The notes below the pieces were generated by a model, which had not been told where the DNA came from, ran no database searches, and saw only the letters and a program-made list of their open reading frames with translations. A DNA stretch of 64,000 nt from Burkholderia cepacia (GTDB lineage: Bacteria; Pseudomonadota; Gammaproteobacteria; Burkholderiales; Burkholderiaceae). The position numbers and the translations under genes are program-made. The stretch is from NCBI RefSeq assembly GCF_001039005.1, contig NZ_LDWR01000037.1:32818-96817 (forward strand), read 5' to 3'. Positions 48,197 to 55,763 of the stretch are shown here, piece after piece. Position 1 is the first letter of the stretch. Every line of letters starts with the position of its first letter.

Positions 48197-49090
48197 ATGT
48201 TCCCAGACCCTGAAAGTCCCACCCTTTCGTCACGGCGCGTGGCCGGACTGGCTCGCTCGCTGCCGTTCATGCAGGCCCTGCACGGGCAGACTGTCGTTAT
48301 CGTCGATGGCGGCGCCGCGCGCGATGCGCGTTTTCGCCAGGCGTTCGCGCAGGATGTCGCGCTGCTCGCGCTGACCGGCGTTCGTCCGATCGTCGTCCAG
48401 GGCGGACCGTCCGCGCCCGGCACGCAGTCCGTCCAGGCCGCATGCGCCGCAATGGCCGAGGTCAACCACGAACTCGTTCGCCTGATCGGCAGCCATGGCG
48501 TCAAGGCAATCGGCATCGACGGTCACGACGGCGGCCTGCTGGTGGCCGGCGCCGAATCCGACCAGACGAACACGAGCCCGGTCGCACAATTCGACGGCAC
48601 CGCGTTGAACGCGTTTCTCGGAAACGGGCTGGTGCCCGTCGTGATGCCCATCGCACCGGATGACGCCGGTGAGGACCGTCTGCTGCGCCCGGACCAACTC
48701 GGCAGCCTCTTCGCGCAGCGCACCGGCGCGGTGACGCTGGTAATGATGGTCGACAGCGCGCTGCTGCGCGAACTCGGCGAACTCGCGGGGCTGTACGGCA
48801 TCACCGAACTCGAGCAATGGCTCACCGAGCATCCGGCCGCCGATGCGGCACCCTGCGTGCGGGAAGCGCTCGATGCACTCGCGCACGGCGTGCAGAACGT
48901 CCATCTCGCCGATATCGGGCAACCCGAATCGCTGATCGACGAACTGCTGACGGAGGAAGGGTCGGGTGTGGTGTTCTGCCGTCGCGGCAACACCGACCTG
49001 TTGTCGGAAACCCGCCGCTACTTCGCCGATTCCGCGTGCGTGCTGCGCGACGGCTTCACGGTCGAGCAGAAGCAGGTCGTGCGTTTCTGA
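48197..49090 (+). CDS. Acetylglutamate kinase-like protein lacking catalytic lysines
   Basis: A 297-residue amino-acid-kinase-fold protein. The overall pattern follows NAG kinase: TVVIVDGGAARD, RPIVVQGGPSAPG, VKAIGIDGHDGGLL and GVQNVHLADIGQPESLIDELLTEEGSGVVF. But the lysine of the usual IIKLGG motif (E. coli Lys8) is replaced, HGGG reads QGGP, and the later catalytic lysine position (GMIPK) reads APCVR. It is therefore unlikely to be a normal arginine-pathway kinase. It may be a regulatory or repurposed paralogue. Convergent with the cysteine desulfurase gene, separated by a hairpin. Confidence 0.75.
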   Translation: MFPDPESPTLSSRRVAGLARSLPFMQALHGQTVVIVDGGAARDARFRQAFAQDVALLALTGVRPIVVQGGPSAPGTQSVQAACAAMAEVNHELVRLIGSHGVKAIGIDGHDGGLLVAGAESDQTNTSPVAQFDGTALNAFLGNGLVPVVMPIAPDDAGEDRLLRPDQLGSLFAQRTGAVTLVMMVDSALLRELGELAGLYGITELEQWLTEHPAADAAPCVREALDALAHGVQNVHLADIGQPESLIDELLTEEGSGVVFCRRGNTDLLSETRRYFADSACVLRDGFTVEQKQVVRF

Positions 49091-49106
49091 TCGGGTAGCA
49101 GGAAAG

Positions 49107-49140
49107 CGCTTGCGGCAACCCGCGAGGGCCGCCGCAAGCG
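49107..49140. terminator. Hairpin between convergent genes
   Basis: CGCTTGCGGC (49107-49116) pairs perfectly with GCCGCAAGCG (49131-49140) across a 14-base loop. It lies between the stop codons at 49090 and 49148. There is no long T-run, so termination is inferred. Confidence 0.5.
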
Positions 49141-49147
49141 AGCAACA

Positions 49148-51148
49148 TCAACGCCGTGTCGCGAGACGCCGCACCACACGTACAAGCGCATCGACCTCGT
49201 CGCACGTGTTGTAAAACGCGAGCGACGGCCGCACCGTTGCCTCGAGCCCGAAACGCCGCAGGATCGGCTGCGCGCAGTGATGCCCCGAGCGCACCGCGAT
49301 GCCCTCTTCGTTCAGCGCCTGCCCGACTTCCTCGGTCTCATAGCCCTTCAGCACGAACGACAGTACGCTCGCCTTGTCGCGCGCGGTGCCGACGAGCCGC
49401 ACGCCCGGCACCGGCGCGAGCACGCTCGTCGCATACGCGAGCAGGTCGTGCTCGTAACGCGCGATGTTCTCGATGCCGACGCGGCTCACGTAGTCGAGCG
49501 CGGCGCCAAGCCCGACCGCATCCGCGATGTTGCCGGTACCGGCCTCGAACCGGTTCGGCGGCGGCTGGAACACCGTGCGCTCGAACGTCACGTCCGCGAT
49601 CATGTTGCCGCCGCCTTGCCACGGCGGCATGTCGTCGAGGATCGCACGCTTGCCGTACACGACGCCGATGCCTGTCGGTCCGTAGATCTTGTGCCCGGAG
49701 AACACGAAGAAATCCGCGTCGAGCGCCTGCACGTCGACGCGCATGTGCGAGATCGACTGCGCACCATCGACCAGCGCCTTCGCGCCCGCCCGATGCGCGA
49801 GCTCGACGATCTCCTTCACCGGCACGACCGTGCCGAGCGCGTTCGACACCTGCGTGACGGACACGATCTTCGTGCGGTCGTTGAGCAGCTTCCGGTATTC
49901 CTCAAGCAGCACCTGCCCCGAATCGTCGACCGGAATCACGCGCAGCGTCGCCCCCTGCTGCGCGGCGAGCTGCTGCCACGGCACGATGTTCGCGTGATGC
50001 TCGAGGTTCGACACGATGATCTCGTCGCCTTCGCCGACGTTCTGCACGCCCCACGTCTTCGCGATCAGGTTGATCGCCTCGGTCGTGCCGCGCACGAACA
50101 CGATCTCGTCCGGCGACGCTGCACCGATGAAGCGCTGCACCGTTTCCCGCGCATGCTCGTAAGCATCCGTCGCGCGGCCGGCCAGCGCATGCGCCGCACG
50201 GTGGATGTTCGAGTTCTCGTGCGCATAGAAATACGCGAGGCGATCGATCACGGCCTGCGGCTTGTGCGTGGTCGCCGCGTTGTCGAACCACACGAGCTGC
50301 TTGCCGTTCACGCGCTCCTGCAGGATCGGGAAATCGCGGCGGATCGCGTTTACGTCGAACGGCGGGTGCGCGCCACGATGCAGGTTGCCTTGCGGCTCGA
50401 CCGCGTGCGCATCGTCGATGAAGTAACGCGACACATCCGCGCCCGATGCGCGCGAAACCGGCGCGGCGCGATGGACGGCGAGCAGGTCGCGCAGCGCAGC
50501 GTCGCCTGGCAACCCGAACGCTTCCGGCGACGCGAGGCCGTTCGACGGCACGACGATGTCCTGCGGCGTAGCCTGCCAGCCCTGCAGCGAACCGTCGGTG
50601 AAGTAGTACGGCGACGGCTTCACGGCACCTTCCGACGCCGCCGCATTCGTCTGCGGCACGCCAAGCGCCGCGCCGCCGATGCGCGGTTCGAGCGCGGGTG
50701 CGATCGACACGACGTTGTCCGGCAGCCCGTTCTGCGCGGCCGCATGCGGCGCGAGCGCGGGCACGCGATTGCCGAGCGACAGCACGTGCGTCGGCGCGGA
50801 CGGCGCGAGGTTCGTGCCGGCCGCCTTGCCCTGCGGCAGCGCGAGACCCGGCACGCCGGTGCCCGTGCCGCCCGGCCCCGCGAGCGGCGAGCCGGCGGGC
50901 GCCGGGTTGCTCACCGACGCGAGGATCGGCGCGGCAGCCGGCAGCGCCGACGGCACGCCGCCGACCGCGCCGCTGCCCGCCGACAGTCCGGGCGCCGTGG
51001 CTTGCCCGGGCGGTGTCGCGAAGAACTCGGACGCGAGTCGCGCGAGTGTCGCGGGGTCGGGCAACCCGGCCGGCAACGGCGCGTGCGGCAGCGCGAGCGC
51101 GTCGCCGCCGGCCAGGCCGGGATTAACGGTAGGTGTCGGGATAGTCAT
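49148..51148 (-). CDS. Encapsulin-associated cysteine desulfurase (cargo enzyme)
   Basis: A 666-residue SufS-like (type II) cysteine desulfurase with an extra N-terminal domain. Residues about 1-265 are low-complexity, rich in Pro, Ala and Gly, and punctuated by short conserved-looking islands (LARLASEFF at 35-43; YYFTDGSLQGW at 181-191). This is the kind of disordered targeting domain known to direct cargo into family 2A encapsulins. The enzyme core starts near 265 (FDVNAIRRDFPIL) and has the PLP lysine Lys487 in FSGHKIYGPTG and catalytic Cys625 in SGHHCAQP. It forms alanine and an enzyme persulfide from cysteine. The ATG at 51148 lies inside the shell gene, overlapping it by 26 bases. Confidence 0.93.
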   Translation of the reverse strand: MTIPTPTVNPGLAGGDALALPHAPLPAGLPDPATLARLASEFFATPPGQATAPGLSAGSGAVGGVPSALPAAAPILASVSNPAPAGSPLAGPGGTGTGVPGLALPQGKAAGTNLAPSAPTHVLSLGNRVPALAPHAAAQNGLPDNVVSIAPALEPRIGGAALGVPQTNAAASEGAVKPSPYYFTDGSLQGWQATPQDIVVPSNGLASPEAFGLPGDAALRDLLAVHRAAPVSRASGADVSRYFIDDAHAVEPQGNLHRGAHPPFDVNAIRRDFPILQERVNGKQLVWFDNAATTHKPQAVIDRLAYFYAHENSNIHRAAHALAGRATDAYEHARETVQRFIGAASPDEIVFVRGTTEAINLIAKTWGVQNVGEGDEIIVSNLEHHANIVPWQQLAAQQGATLRVIPVDDSGQVLLEEYRKLLNDRTKIVSVTQVSNALGTVVPVKEIVELAHRAGAKALVDGAQSISHMRVDVQALDADFFVFSGHKIYGPTGIGVVYGKRAILDDMPPWQGGGNMIADVTFERTVFQPPPNRFEAGTGNIADAVGLGAALDYVSRVGIENIARYEHDLLAYATSVLAPVPGVRLVGTARDKASVLSFVLKGYETEEVGQALNEEGIAVRSGHHCAQPILRRFGLEATVRPSLAFYNTCDEVDALVRVVRRLATRR

Positions 51149-52055
51149 GGAACTTGGCGATTTCGACGTCATCGAGGACAGCCAGCGCATCCGGCGAATG
51201 GACCGCGAGCGAGCAATACAGCGAGATCAGGTACGACGCGATCGCCTGGTTGTTGATCCCCATGAAACGCACCGACAGGCCCGGCCCCTGCTCGCCCGCG
51301 ACGCCCGGCTGATACAGGCCGACGACGCCCTGCCGCTTGTCGCCGACGCGCAACAGCAGGATCTTGGTCTTGCCGTCCGCGACCGGCACCTTGTCCGACG
51401 GAATCAGCGGAATGCCGCGCCACGTGAGGAACTGCGAGCCGAACAGGCTGACCGTCGGCGGCGGCACGCCGCGTCGCGTGCATTCGCGGCCGAACGCGGC
51501 GATCGCGAGCGGGTGCGTGAGGAAGAACGCGGGCTCCTTCCACACCTTGGTCAGCAGCTCGTCGAGGTCGTCCGGCGTCGGCGCGCCCGTCAGCGGGAAG
51601 ATCCGCTGTTCGTCGGTCACGTTGGCCAGCAGCCCGTAGTCGGGGTTGTTGATCAGCTGGCTTTCCTGCAGCTCCTTGATCGTCTCGATCGTCAGGCGCA
51701 GCTGCTCCTTGATCTGGTCGTGAGGACTGCTGTAAAGATCGGAGATCCGCGTATGCACGTCGAGTACCGTGCTCACCGCGTTCAGGAAGTATTCGCGCGG
51801 CTGTTCCTCGTACGGCACGAAGGTCTGCGGCAGAACGCTTTCGTCCTCGAGCTGCGTGCACGCGGCGCGCACGGCTTCCGGGTTCTTCACCTGGTTCAGC
51901 CGATAGATGCCGGCCTCGACCGGCACCCATTGCAGCAGGTGGGTCAGCCAGCGCGGCGTGATCGTGGAAAGCTGGGGGACGGTCTTGGTAGCGTTCGCTA
52001 GTTGGCGGGCGGCGTGATCGCTCAGCGCGGCCGTGCCGCTTGCAACGGTCGACAT
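51123..52055 (-). CDS. srpI: Family 2A encapsulin shell protein (SrpI type)
   Basis: A 310-residue HK97-fold shell protein. The N-terminal arm (about 1-40) and the body motifs TPRWLTHLLQWVPVEAGIYR, QTFVPYEEQPREYFLNAVS, YGLLANVTDEQRIFPLTGAPTPDDLDELLT and FGSQFLTWRGIPLIPSDKVP match SrpI-type family 2A encapsulins, including the Synechococcus protein. It assembles a proteinaceous nanocompartment. The cargo gene overlaps its 3' end. CGGAGCC lies upstream of the ATG at 52055, and the conserved 13-bp motif is 88-100 bases upstream. In characterised systems the compartment encloses cysteine desulfurase and is linked to sulfur storage and starvation. Confidence 0.95.
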   Translation of the reverse strand: MSTVASGTAALSDHAARQLANATKTVPQLSTITPRWLTHLLQWVPVEAGIYRLNQVKNPEAVRAACTQLEDESVLPQTFVPYEEQPREYFLNAVSTVLDVHTRISDLYSSPHDQIKEQLRLTIETIKELQESQLINNPDYGLLANVTDEQRIFPLTGAPTPDDLDELLTKVWKEPAFFLTHPLAIAAFGRECTRRGVPPPTVSLFGSQFLTWRGIPLIPSDKVPVADGKTKILLLRVGDKRQGVVGLYQPGVAGEQGPGLSVRFMGINNQAIASYLISLYCSLAVHSPDALAVLDDVEIAKFHDYPDTYR

Positions 52056-52142
52056 GTGTGGCTCCGGGTTCTTAAGATGAAAAACGGGATTGCTTATGAC
52101 GCGAGGTGATTATCGGAAGCACGCCCCTGCCGGCTCAACATG

Positions 52143-52155
52143 CTATAGCCGTCAG
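52143..52155 (-). promoter_or_regulatory. 13-bp motif upstream of the encapsulin gene
   Basis: On the minus strand it reads CTGACGGCTATAG. It is identical to the copy at 53934-53946 upstream of the rhodanese gene. It lies in the 138-base gap between the XRE gene and the shell gene. TATAGC could serve as a -10 element; no good -35 is seen at normal spacing, as at activator-dependent promoters. Confidence 0.55.
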
Positions 52156-52193
52156 GTCGCGCACAACCGAAAGGGAAACGAAACGAGGCGGCC

Positions 52194-52415
52194 TCAGGTG
52201 ACGTACGCACCGGGCAGCAGCGTCGAGATCGACACGTCGAACGCGCGCGCGATCTTGTCGGCCGTGACGATCGACGCGATCGCCTCGCCGCGCTCGATCT
52301 CGCCGACATACGAGCGGTTCAGCCCCGCATGCTCGGCGAGCTGCTCCTGCGACCACGTGCGCGCTTCGCGCAGCTTGCGCACGTTGGCGCCGAACCGATG
52401 GATGAAGTCGCTCAT
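52194..52415 (-). CDS. XRE-family transcriptional regulator
   Basis: A 73-residue protein that is almost entirely a Cro/C1-type helix-turn-helix: RKLREARTWSQEQLAEHAGLNRSYVGEIERG (about 14-43). AGGAGCC precedes the ATG at 52415, eight bases after the serine acetyltransferase stop, so it is translated from the upstream message. It sits directly ahead of the encapsulin promoter gap and is a natural candidate for local control. It has no sensor domain. Confidence 0.88.
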   Translation of the reverse strand: MSDFIHRFGANVRKLREARTWSQEQLAEHAGLNRSYVGEIERGEAIASIVTADKIARAFDVSISTLLPGAYVT

Positions 52416-52423
52416 CGCGGCTC

Positions 52424-53362
52424 CTATGCGACACGCGCCGCCGCACGCGGCGCGGCGTTCGCTTCGCTGCGCAGCACGGCCTGCGTGACGTTCTCGCCGG
52501 CCGGCACGTCCTGCGTGAGCCATACGTTGCCGCCGATCACCGCGCCGCGCCCGATCGTCACGCGGCCGAGGATCGTTGCGCCCGCATAGATCACCACGTC
52601 GTCCTCGACGATCGGATGGCGCGCGAGCCCTTTCTCCAGATGGCCGGCCGCATCGCGCGGGAAACGCTTCGCACCGAGCGTGACGGCCTGGTACACGCGC
52701 ACGCGTTCGCCGATGATCGCCGTTTCGCCGATCACGACACCCGTGCCGTGGTCGATGAAGAAACCCGCGCCGATACGCGCGCCCGGATGAATGTCGATGC
52801 CCGTCTCCGCATGCGCCTGCTCGGCGATGATCCGCGCGAGCAGCGGCAGGCCGAGCCGGTACAGCTCGTGCGCGAGCCGGTGGTGGATCATCGCGAGGAT
52901 GCCCGGGTAGCACAGCAGCACCTCGTCGACGCTGCCAGCCGCCGGATCGCCGTGGAAAGCGGCGAGCACGTCGCTGTCGAGCAGCCGGCGAATCTCGGGC
53001 AGCCGCGCGGCGAACGCCTGCACGGCCGTCGACGCGGAGTCGTCGACCGGATCGATCGTGCCGTCGGCGTTGCGCTGGCGCGCCGCATAGCGCAACTCGA
53101 GCGTCACCTGCGCGAGCAGCGCGTTCAGCGCCGCGTCGAGCGCATGCGCCACGTGGAAGTTCTCGCTCTCCTGGCGCAGGTCGGGCGGCCCGAGACGCAT
53201 CGGAAACAGCACGCCTTTCAGCGCGCCGAGAATCTGCGCGAGCGCCTCGCGCGCCGGCAGGTCGCGCCCGCCCGGTTCGAGCGAGCGGCGCTGCTTCTCA
53301 CGCCACGCGCGGCGCACGGTTTGCAGCGACTGAACGATGTCGTCGATTTCGAATGCGGCCAT
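52424..53362 (-). CDS. epsC: Serine O-acetyltransferase (EpsC/CysE-type)
   Basis: A 312-residue enzyme making O-acetylserine, the carbon acceptor for cysteine synthesis. An N-terminal helical domain is followed by left-handed beta-helix hexapeptide repeats from about 190 (GIDIHPGARIGAGFFIDHGTGVVIGETAIIG, with the catalytic His in DHGTG). This longer N-terminal domain fits the EpsC-type subgroup. GGGAGAAGG precedes the start. It lies 27 bases downstream of the rhodanese gene and eight bases before XRE. In context it supplies the precursor of the cysteine consumed by the encapsulated desulfurase. Confidence 0.9.
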   Translation of the reverse strand: MAAFEIDDIVQSLQTVRRAWREKQRRSLEPGGRDLPAREALAQILGALKGVLFPMRLGPPDLRQESENFHVAHALDAALNALLAQVTLELRYAARQRNADGTIDPVDDSASTAVQAFAARLPEIRRLLDSDVLAAFHGDPAAGSVDEVLLCYPGILAMIHHRLAHELYRLGLPLLARIIAEQAHAETGIDIHPGARIGAGFFIDHGTGVVIGETAIIGERVRVYQAVTLGAKRFPRDAAGHLEKGLARHPIVEDDVVIYAGATILGRVTIGRGAVIGGNVWLTQDVPAGENVTQAVLRSEANAAPRAAARVA

Positions 53363-53389
53363 GATGCCTTCTCCCGTTTCGGCCGTGAA

Positions 53390-53860
53390 TCAGTCCTGCG
53401 CCCACGGCAGGCCGCGAAAACGCCAGCCGTTGCTGCCGCCGCGATGCTGCCGCTCGTCGAGGTCGCCCTCGAACCCTTCGAGCACATTGAATACCTGCGT
53501 GAAACCGCCCTTCGCCGCGGCTTCGGCCGCCTGCGCGGACCGGTTGCCGCTGCGGCACAGCAACAGCACCACCGCGTCCTTTCCGGTCTTCGCTTCCAGT
53601 TCGCGGACGAAGCGCGGGTTGCGCGTCAGGCTCGTGCCGGTCGCCCACGGCACATGCAGCGACGCCGGCACGTGGCCGACGAATTTCCGTTCTTCGGCCG
53701 TGCGCACATCCACCAGCAGCGCGTCGCCCGCCGAGAACAGCGCCCACGCGGCTTCCGGCGCCACGCCGCCCGCGTAGGGCGTGCCGGCCGATGCGGCCGC
53801 CGCGCGGGCGTCTTCGAGCGCCTGCTGCGCTGCGGTTCGTTGTTCCAATGCAACCGTCAT
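53390..53860 (-). CDS. Rhodanese-like sulfurtransferase
   Basis: A 156-residue single-domain rhodanese. The catalytic cysteine lies in LLLCRSGNRSAQAA, with the preceding DALLVDVRTAEERKFVGHVPAS. The C-terminus (FNVLEGFEGDLDERQ and GWRFRGLPWAQD) is typical of short rhodaneses linked to sulfur genes. AAGGAAG lies upstream of ATG 53860. It is the first gene of the leftward sulfur operon and probably carries sulfane sulfur to or from the desulfurase compartment. Confidence 0.9.
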   Translation of the reverse strand: MTVALEQRTAAQQALEDARAAAASAGTPYAGGVAPEAAWALFSAGDALLVDVRTAEERKFVGHVPASLHVPWATGTSLTRNPRFVRELEAKTGKDAVVLLLCRSGNRSAQAAEAAAKGGFTQVFNVLEGFEGDLDERQHRGGSNGWRFRGLPWAQD

Positions 53861-54427
53861 GACACTTCCTTGTTTTCGTGGATTCGTATGAACAAAAACA
53901 CCGGGAATGCGGCCGTTGCAGCTTGCGTGCTGTCTATAGCCGTCAGCCCCACTATGCGAGTGCGGCCGGGCAGGCAGAACCAATAAAAATTCATTTCCTA
54001 ATCAGCGCCGAATGAATTGCTATCGCGGTTGTGCGCTATCGGGCCGATTGATGCAGTTCGTCGCCACGGCGAACCTGCATCGAAGTGATTGCACGGCTCG
54101 CGTCAGCACTCATATATCAAGAACGCATCAAATCGATATCAACGATATATTTTTCATCTATGGCGTCTCGGCCCAAGATATCGACATTGCCCCGCCGACA
54201 CGATTGACGGTGTTCCAGACAGGCGAAGCGTTCAACGCGTGCATGGTTTGATCTCCGCGCTCGAACGCGATGGATCCGGTTCAGTTCGCTTTCCGCGTTG
54301 CTTTATTAAGGATACCGATATGAAAAACCGGCTTTGCATCGGCATTTCATTCGTGACAATCGCTTTGCCTGCGACCGCGGCGCCCGTATCAGCGCGCGTC
54401 CATTTTTTACGCTATCAGGAGAAGAAT
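53861..54427. other. Divergent intergenic region of the sulfur operon
   Basis: About 570 bases between the rhodanese start and the DUF4148 gene. It contains the 13-bp motif at 53934-53946 and an AT-rich stretch (about 54100-54170) with several ATATC repeats. An in-frame upstream start for DUF4148 exists at 54320. No other gene is supported. Confidence 0.55.
53934..53946 (-). promoter_or_regulatory. 13-bp motif upstream of the rhodanese gene
   Basis: CTGACGGCTATAG on the minus strand, identical to the copy upstream of the encapsulin gene. It is about 75-85 bases before the rhodanese ATG. TATAGA may act as a -10 element. It supports joint regulation of the two units. Confidence 0.55.
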
Positions 54428-54679
54428 ATGAAATCGCTCATTTGTTTCGCACTGGCTGCTGCCGCGCTGACCAGCGCCACTGCTAGCTTCGCGAATACGA
54501 CTTCGGCGCCCTTGACCCGTGCCGAAGTCATCGCCGACCTCGTGCGCCTCGAACAGGCAGGCTACCAGCCCGCGGCGGGCGACGATCCACACTATCCGGA
54601 CGACATCCAGGCCGCCGAAGCGAGGGTCGCGGCTCAGGCCGCCGCGCAGCAGCATGGCGCAGTCCAGGCCGGTCGTTGA
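54428..54679 (+). CDS. DUF4148 exported protein
   Basis: An 83-residue secreted protein: signal peptide about 1-20 (ending SATASFAN) then the DUF4148 core LTRAEVIADLVRLEQAGYQPAAGDDPHYP and a basic, Ala/Gln-rich tail. DUF4148 is common in Burkholderia and of unknown function. AGGAGAAG lies upstream of the ATG at 54428. A second in-frame ATG at 54320, with its own AAGGA and a second signal-like segment, is an alternative start. Related to the protein at 58632-58958. Confidence 0.82.
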   Translation: MKSLICFALAAAALTSATASFANTTSAPLTRAEVIADLVRLEQAGYQPAAGDDPHYPDDIQAAEARVAAQAAAQQHGAVQAGR

Positions 54680-54764
54680 CGGGCCGCGCGGGCGATCCGC
54701 GCCGCGATATCCCGAGCTGGAACGCTGCAGATGCGGCGACTCGACTCGGGCACTGCCGTATACG

Positions 54765-55658
54765 TCACCGCGAACGCTTGAACACGTCCGTGGCAAGTTC
54801 GCGAAACGCGTGCGCGCTCGGGCTCAAGCTGCCGCCCTTGCGCCAGATCATGCAGAGATTGCGCTCGATCTTGAGGTCCTTGACGGGCAGTTGTACCAAC
54901 GCACCGGACGAGAGTTCTTCGGTGACGGTGCTACGCGAGACCCACGCGATCGCATTGCCGAGCCTCACCAGCTGCTTGATCGCCTCGGCGCTGCCGACCG
55001 ACAGCTTCGGCGCCAACGTCAACCCTCGCTGCGCGTAGGCCTGCTCGACGACCGTGCGCGTTCCCGAACCGGGTTCGCGCATGACCAGCTCCGCTGTTCC
55101 GATTGCATCGGCGGTCAATTGCCGTTTGCGTGCCAGTGGGTGCGTCGGCGCGGCGACCGCGATCAGTGCATCCCGACCAATGACGGCTGCATCGAATGCG
55201 GTGTTGTCGTAAGGCCCTTCGATCATGCCGATCTGGCGCTCGCTGTTGAGAACGGCGTTTTCGATGTTCTCGCTGTTCGAAATCCTGAGATCGACCGTGA
55301 TGCCCGGATAGCGCGTGCGGAATGCGTCCAGCACGGCCGGCAGCAGATACACGCCGATGGTCCGGCTCGACCCGATGCCGAGCTGACCTCTCGTGAGACC
55401 GGCGAACTCGCCGACCGCCGCCTCGGCAACATCGGCCAGCGAAAAAATCTGGGCGGCATATTCGGCGAGGAGTCGGCCCGCTTCCGTGGGCCGCATGCCG
55501 CGCGGCATGCGGTCGAACAGCGTCACGCCCAGCCGTTCCTCGAGCTCCCGAATCTCGCGTGTGAGCGCGGGCTGGCTGACGTGCAGTCTTTCGGACGCCG
55601 CCGTAACGCTGCCGGTTTCGACAACCGCGTGAAACGCGGCCAAGTGAGTGAAGTTCAT
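54765..55658 (-). CDS. LysR-family regulator
   Basis: A 297-residue LysR protein. The helix-turn-helix (VTAASERLHVSQPALTREIRELEERLG) covers residues about 18-44, followed by an effector domain beginning GIGSSRTIGVYLLP. It resembles CysB/CbbR-like and sulfur-responsive members. The start at 55658 is the usual LysR length. It is divergent from the TDT transporter across about 105 bases and should regulate it. Confidence 0.88.
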   Translation of the reverse strand: MNFTHLAAFHAVVETGSVTAASERLHVSQPALTREIRELEERLGVTLFDRMPRGMRPTEAGRLLAEYAAQIFSLADVAEAAVGEFAGLTRGQLGIGSSRTIGVYLLPAVLDAFRTRYPGITVDLRISNSENIENAVLNSERQIGMIEGPYDNTAFDAAVIGRDALIAVAAPTHPLARKRQLTADAIGTAELVMREPGSGTRTVVEQAYAQRGLTLAPKLSVGSAEAIKQLVRLGNAIAWVSRSTVTEELSSGALVQLPVKDLKIERNLCMIWRKGGSLSPSAHAFRELATDVFKRSR

Positions 55659-55763
55659 CGACGTATATGATCGTGATATAGGAAGCATCTAAACGATGTA
55701 TTTTTATTATACAAAGCCGCTCCCTAGAATCCAGTCATGCAGTTCTTCGACACGGAGAATCAA

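Noticed and set aside
54012..54251. 79-codon rightward frame before the DUF4148 gene
   Set aside because: No ribosome site, no family features, and it covers the AT-rich regulatory region.
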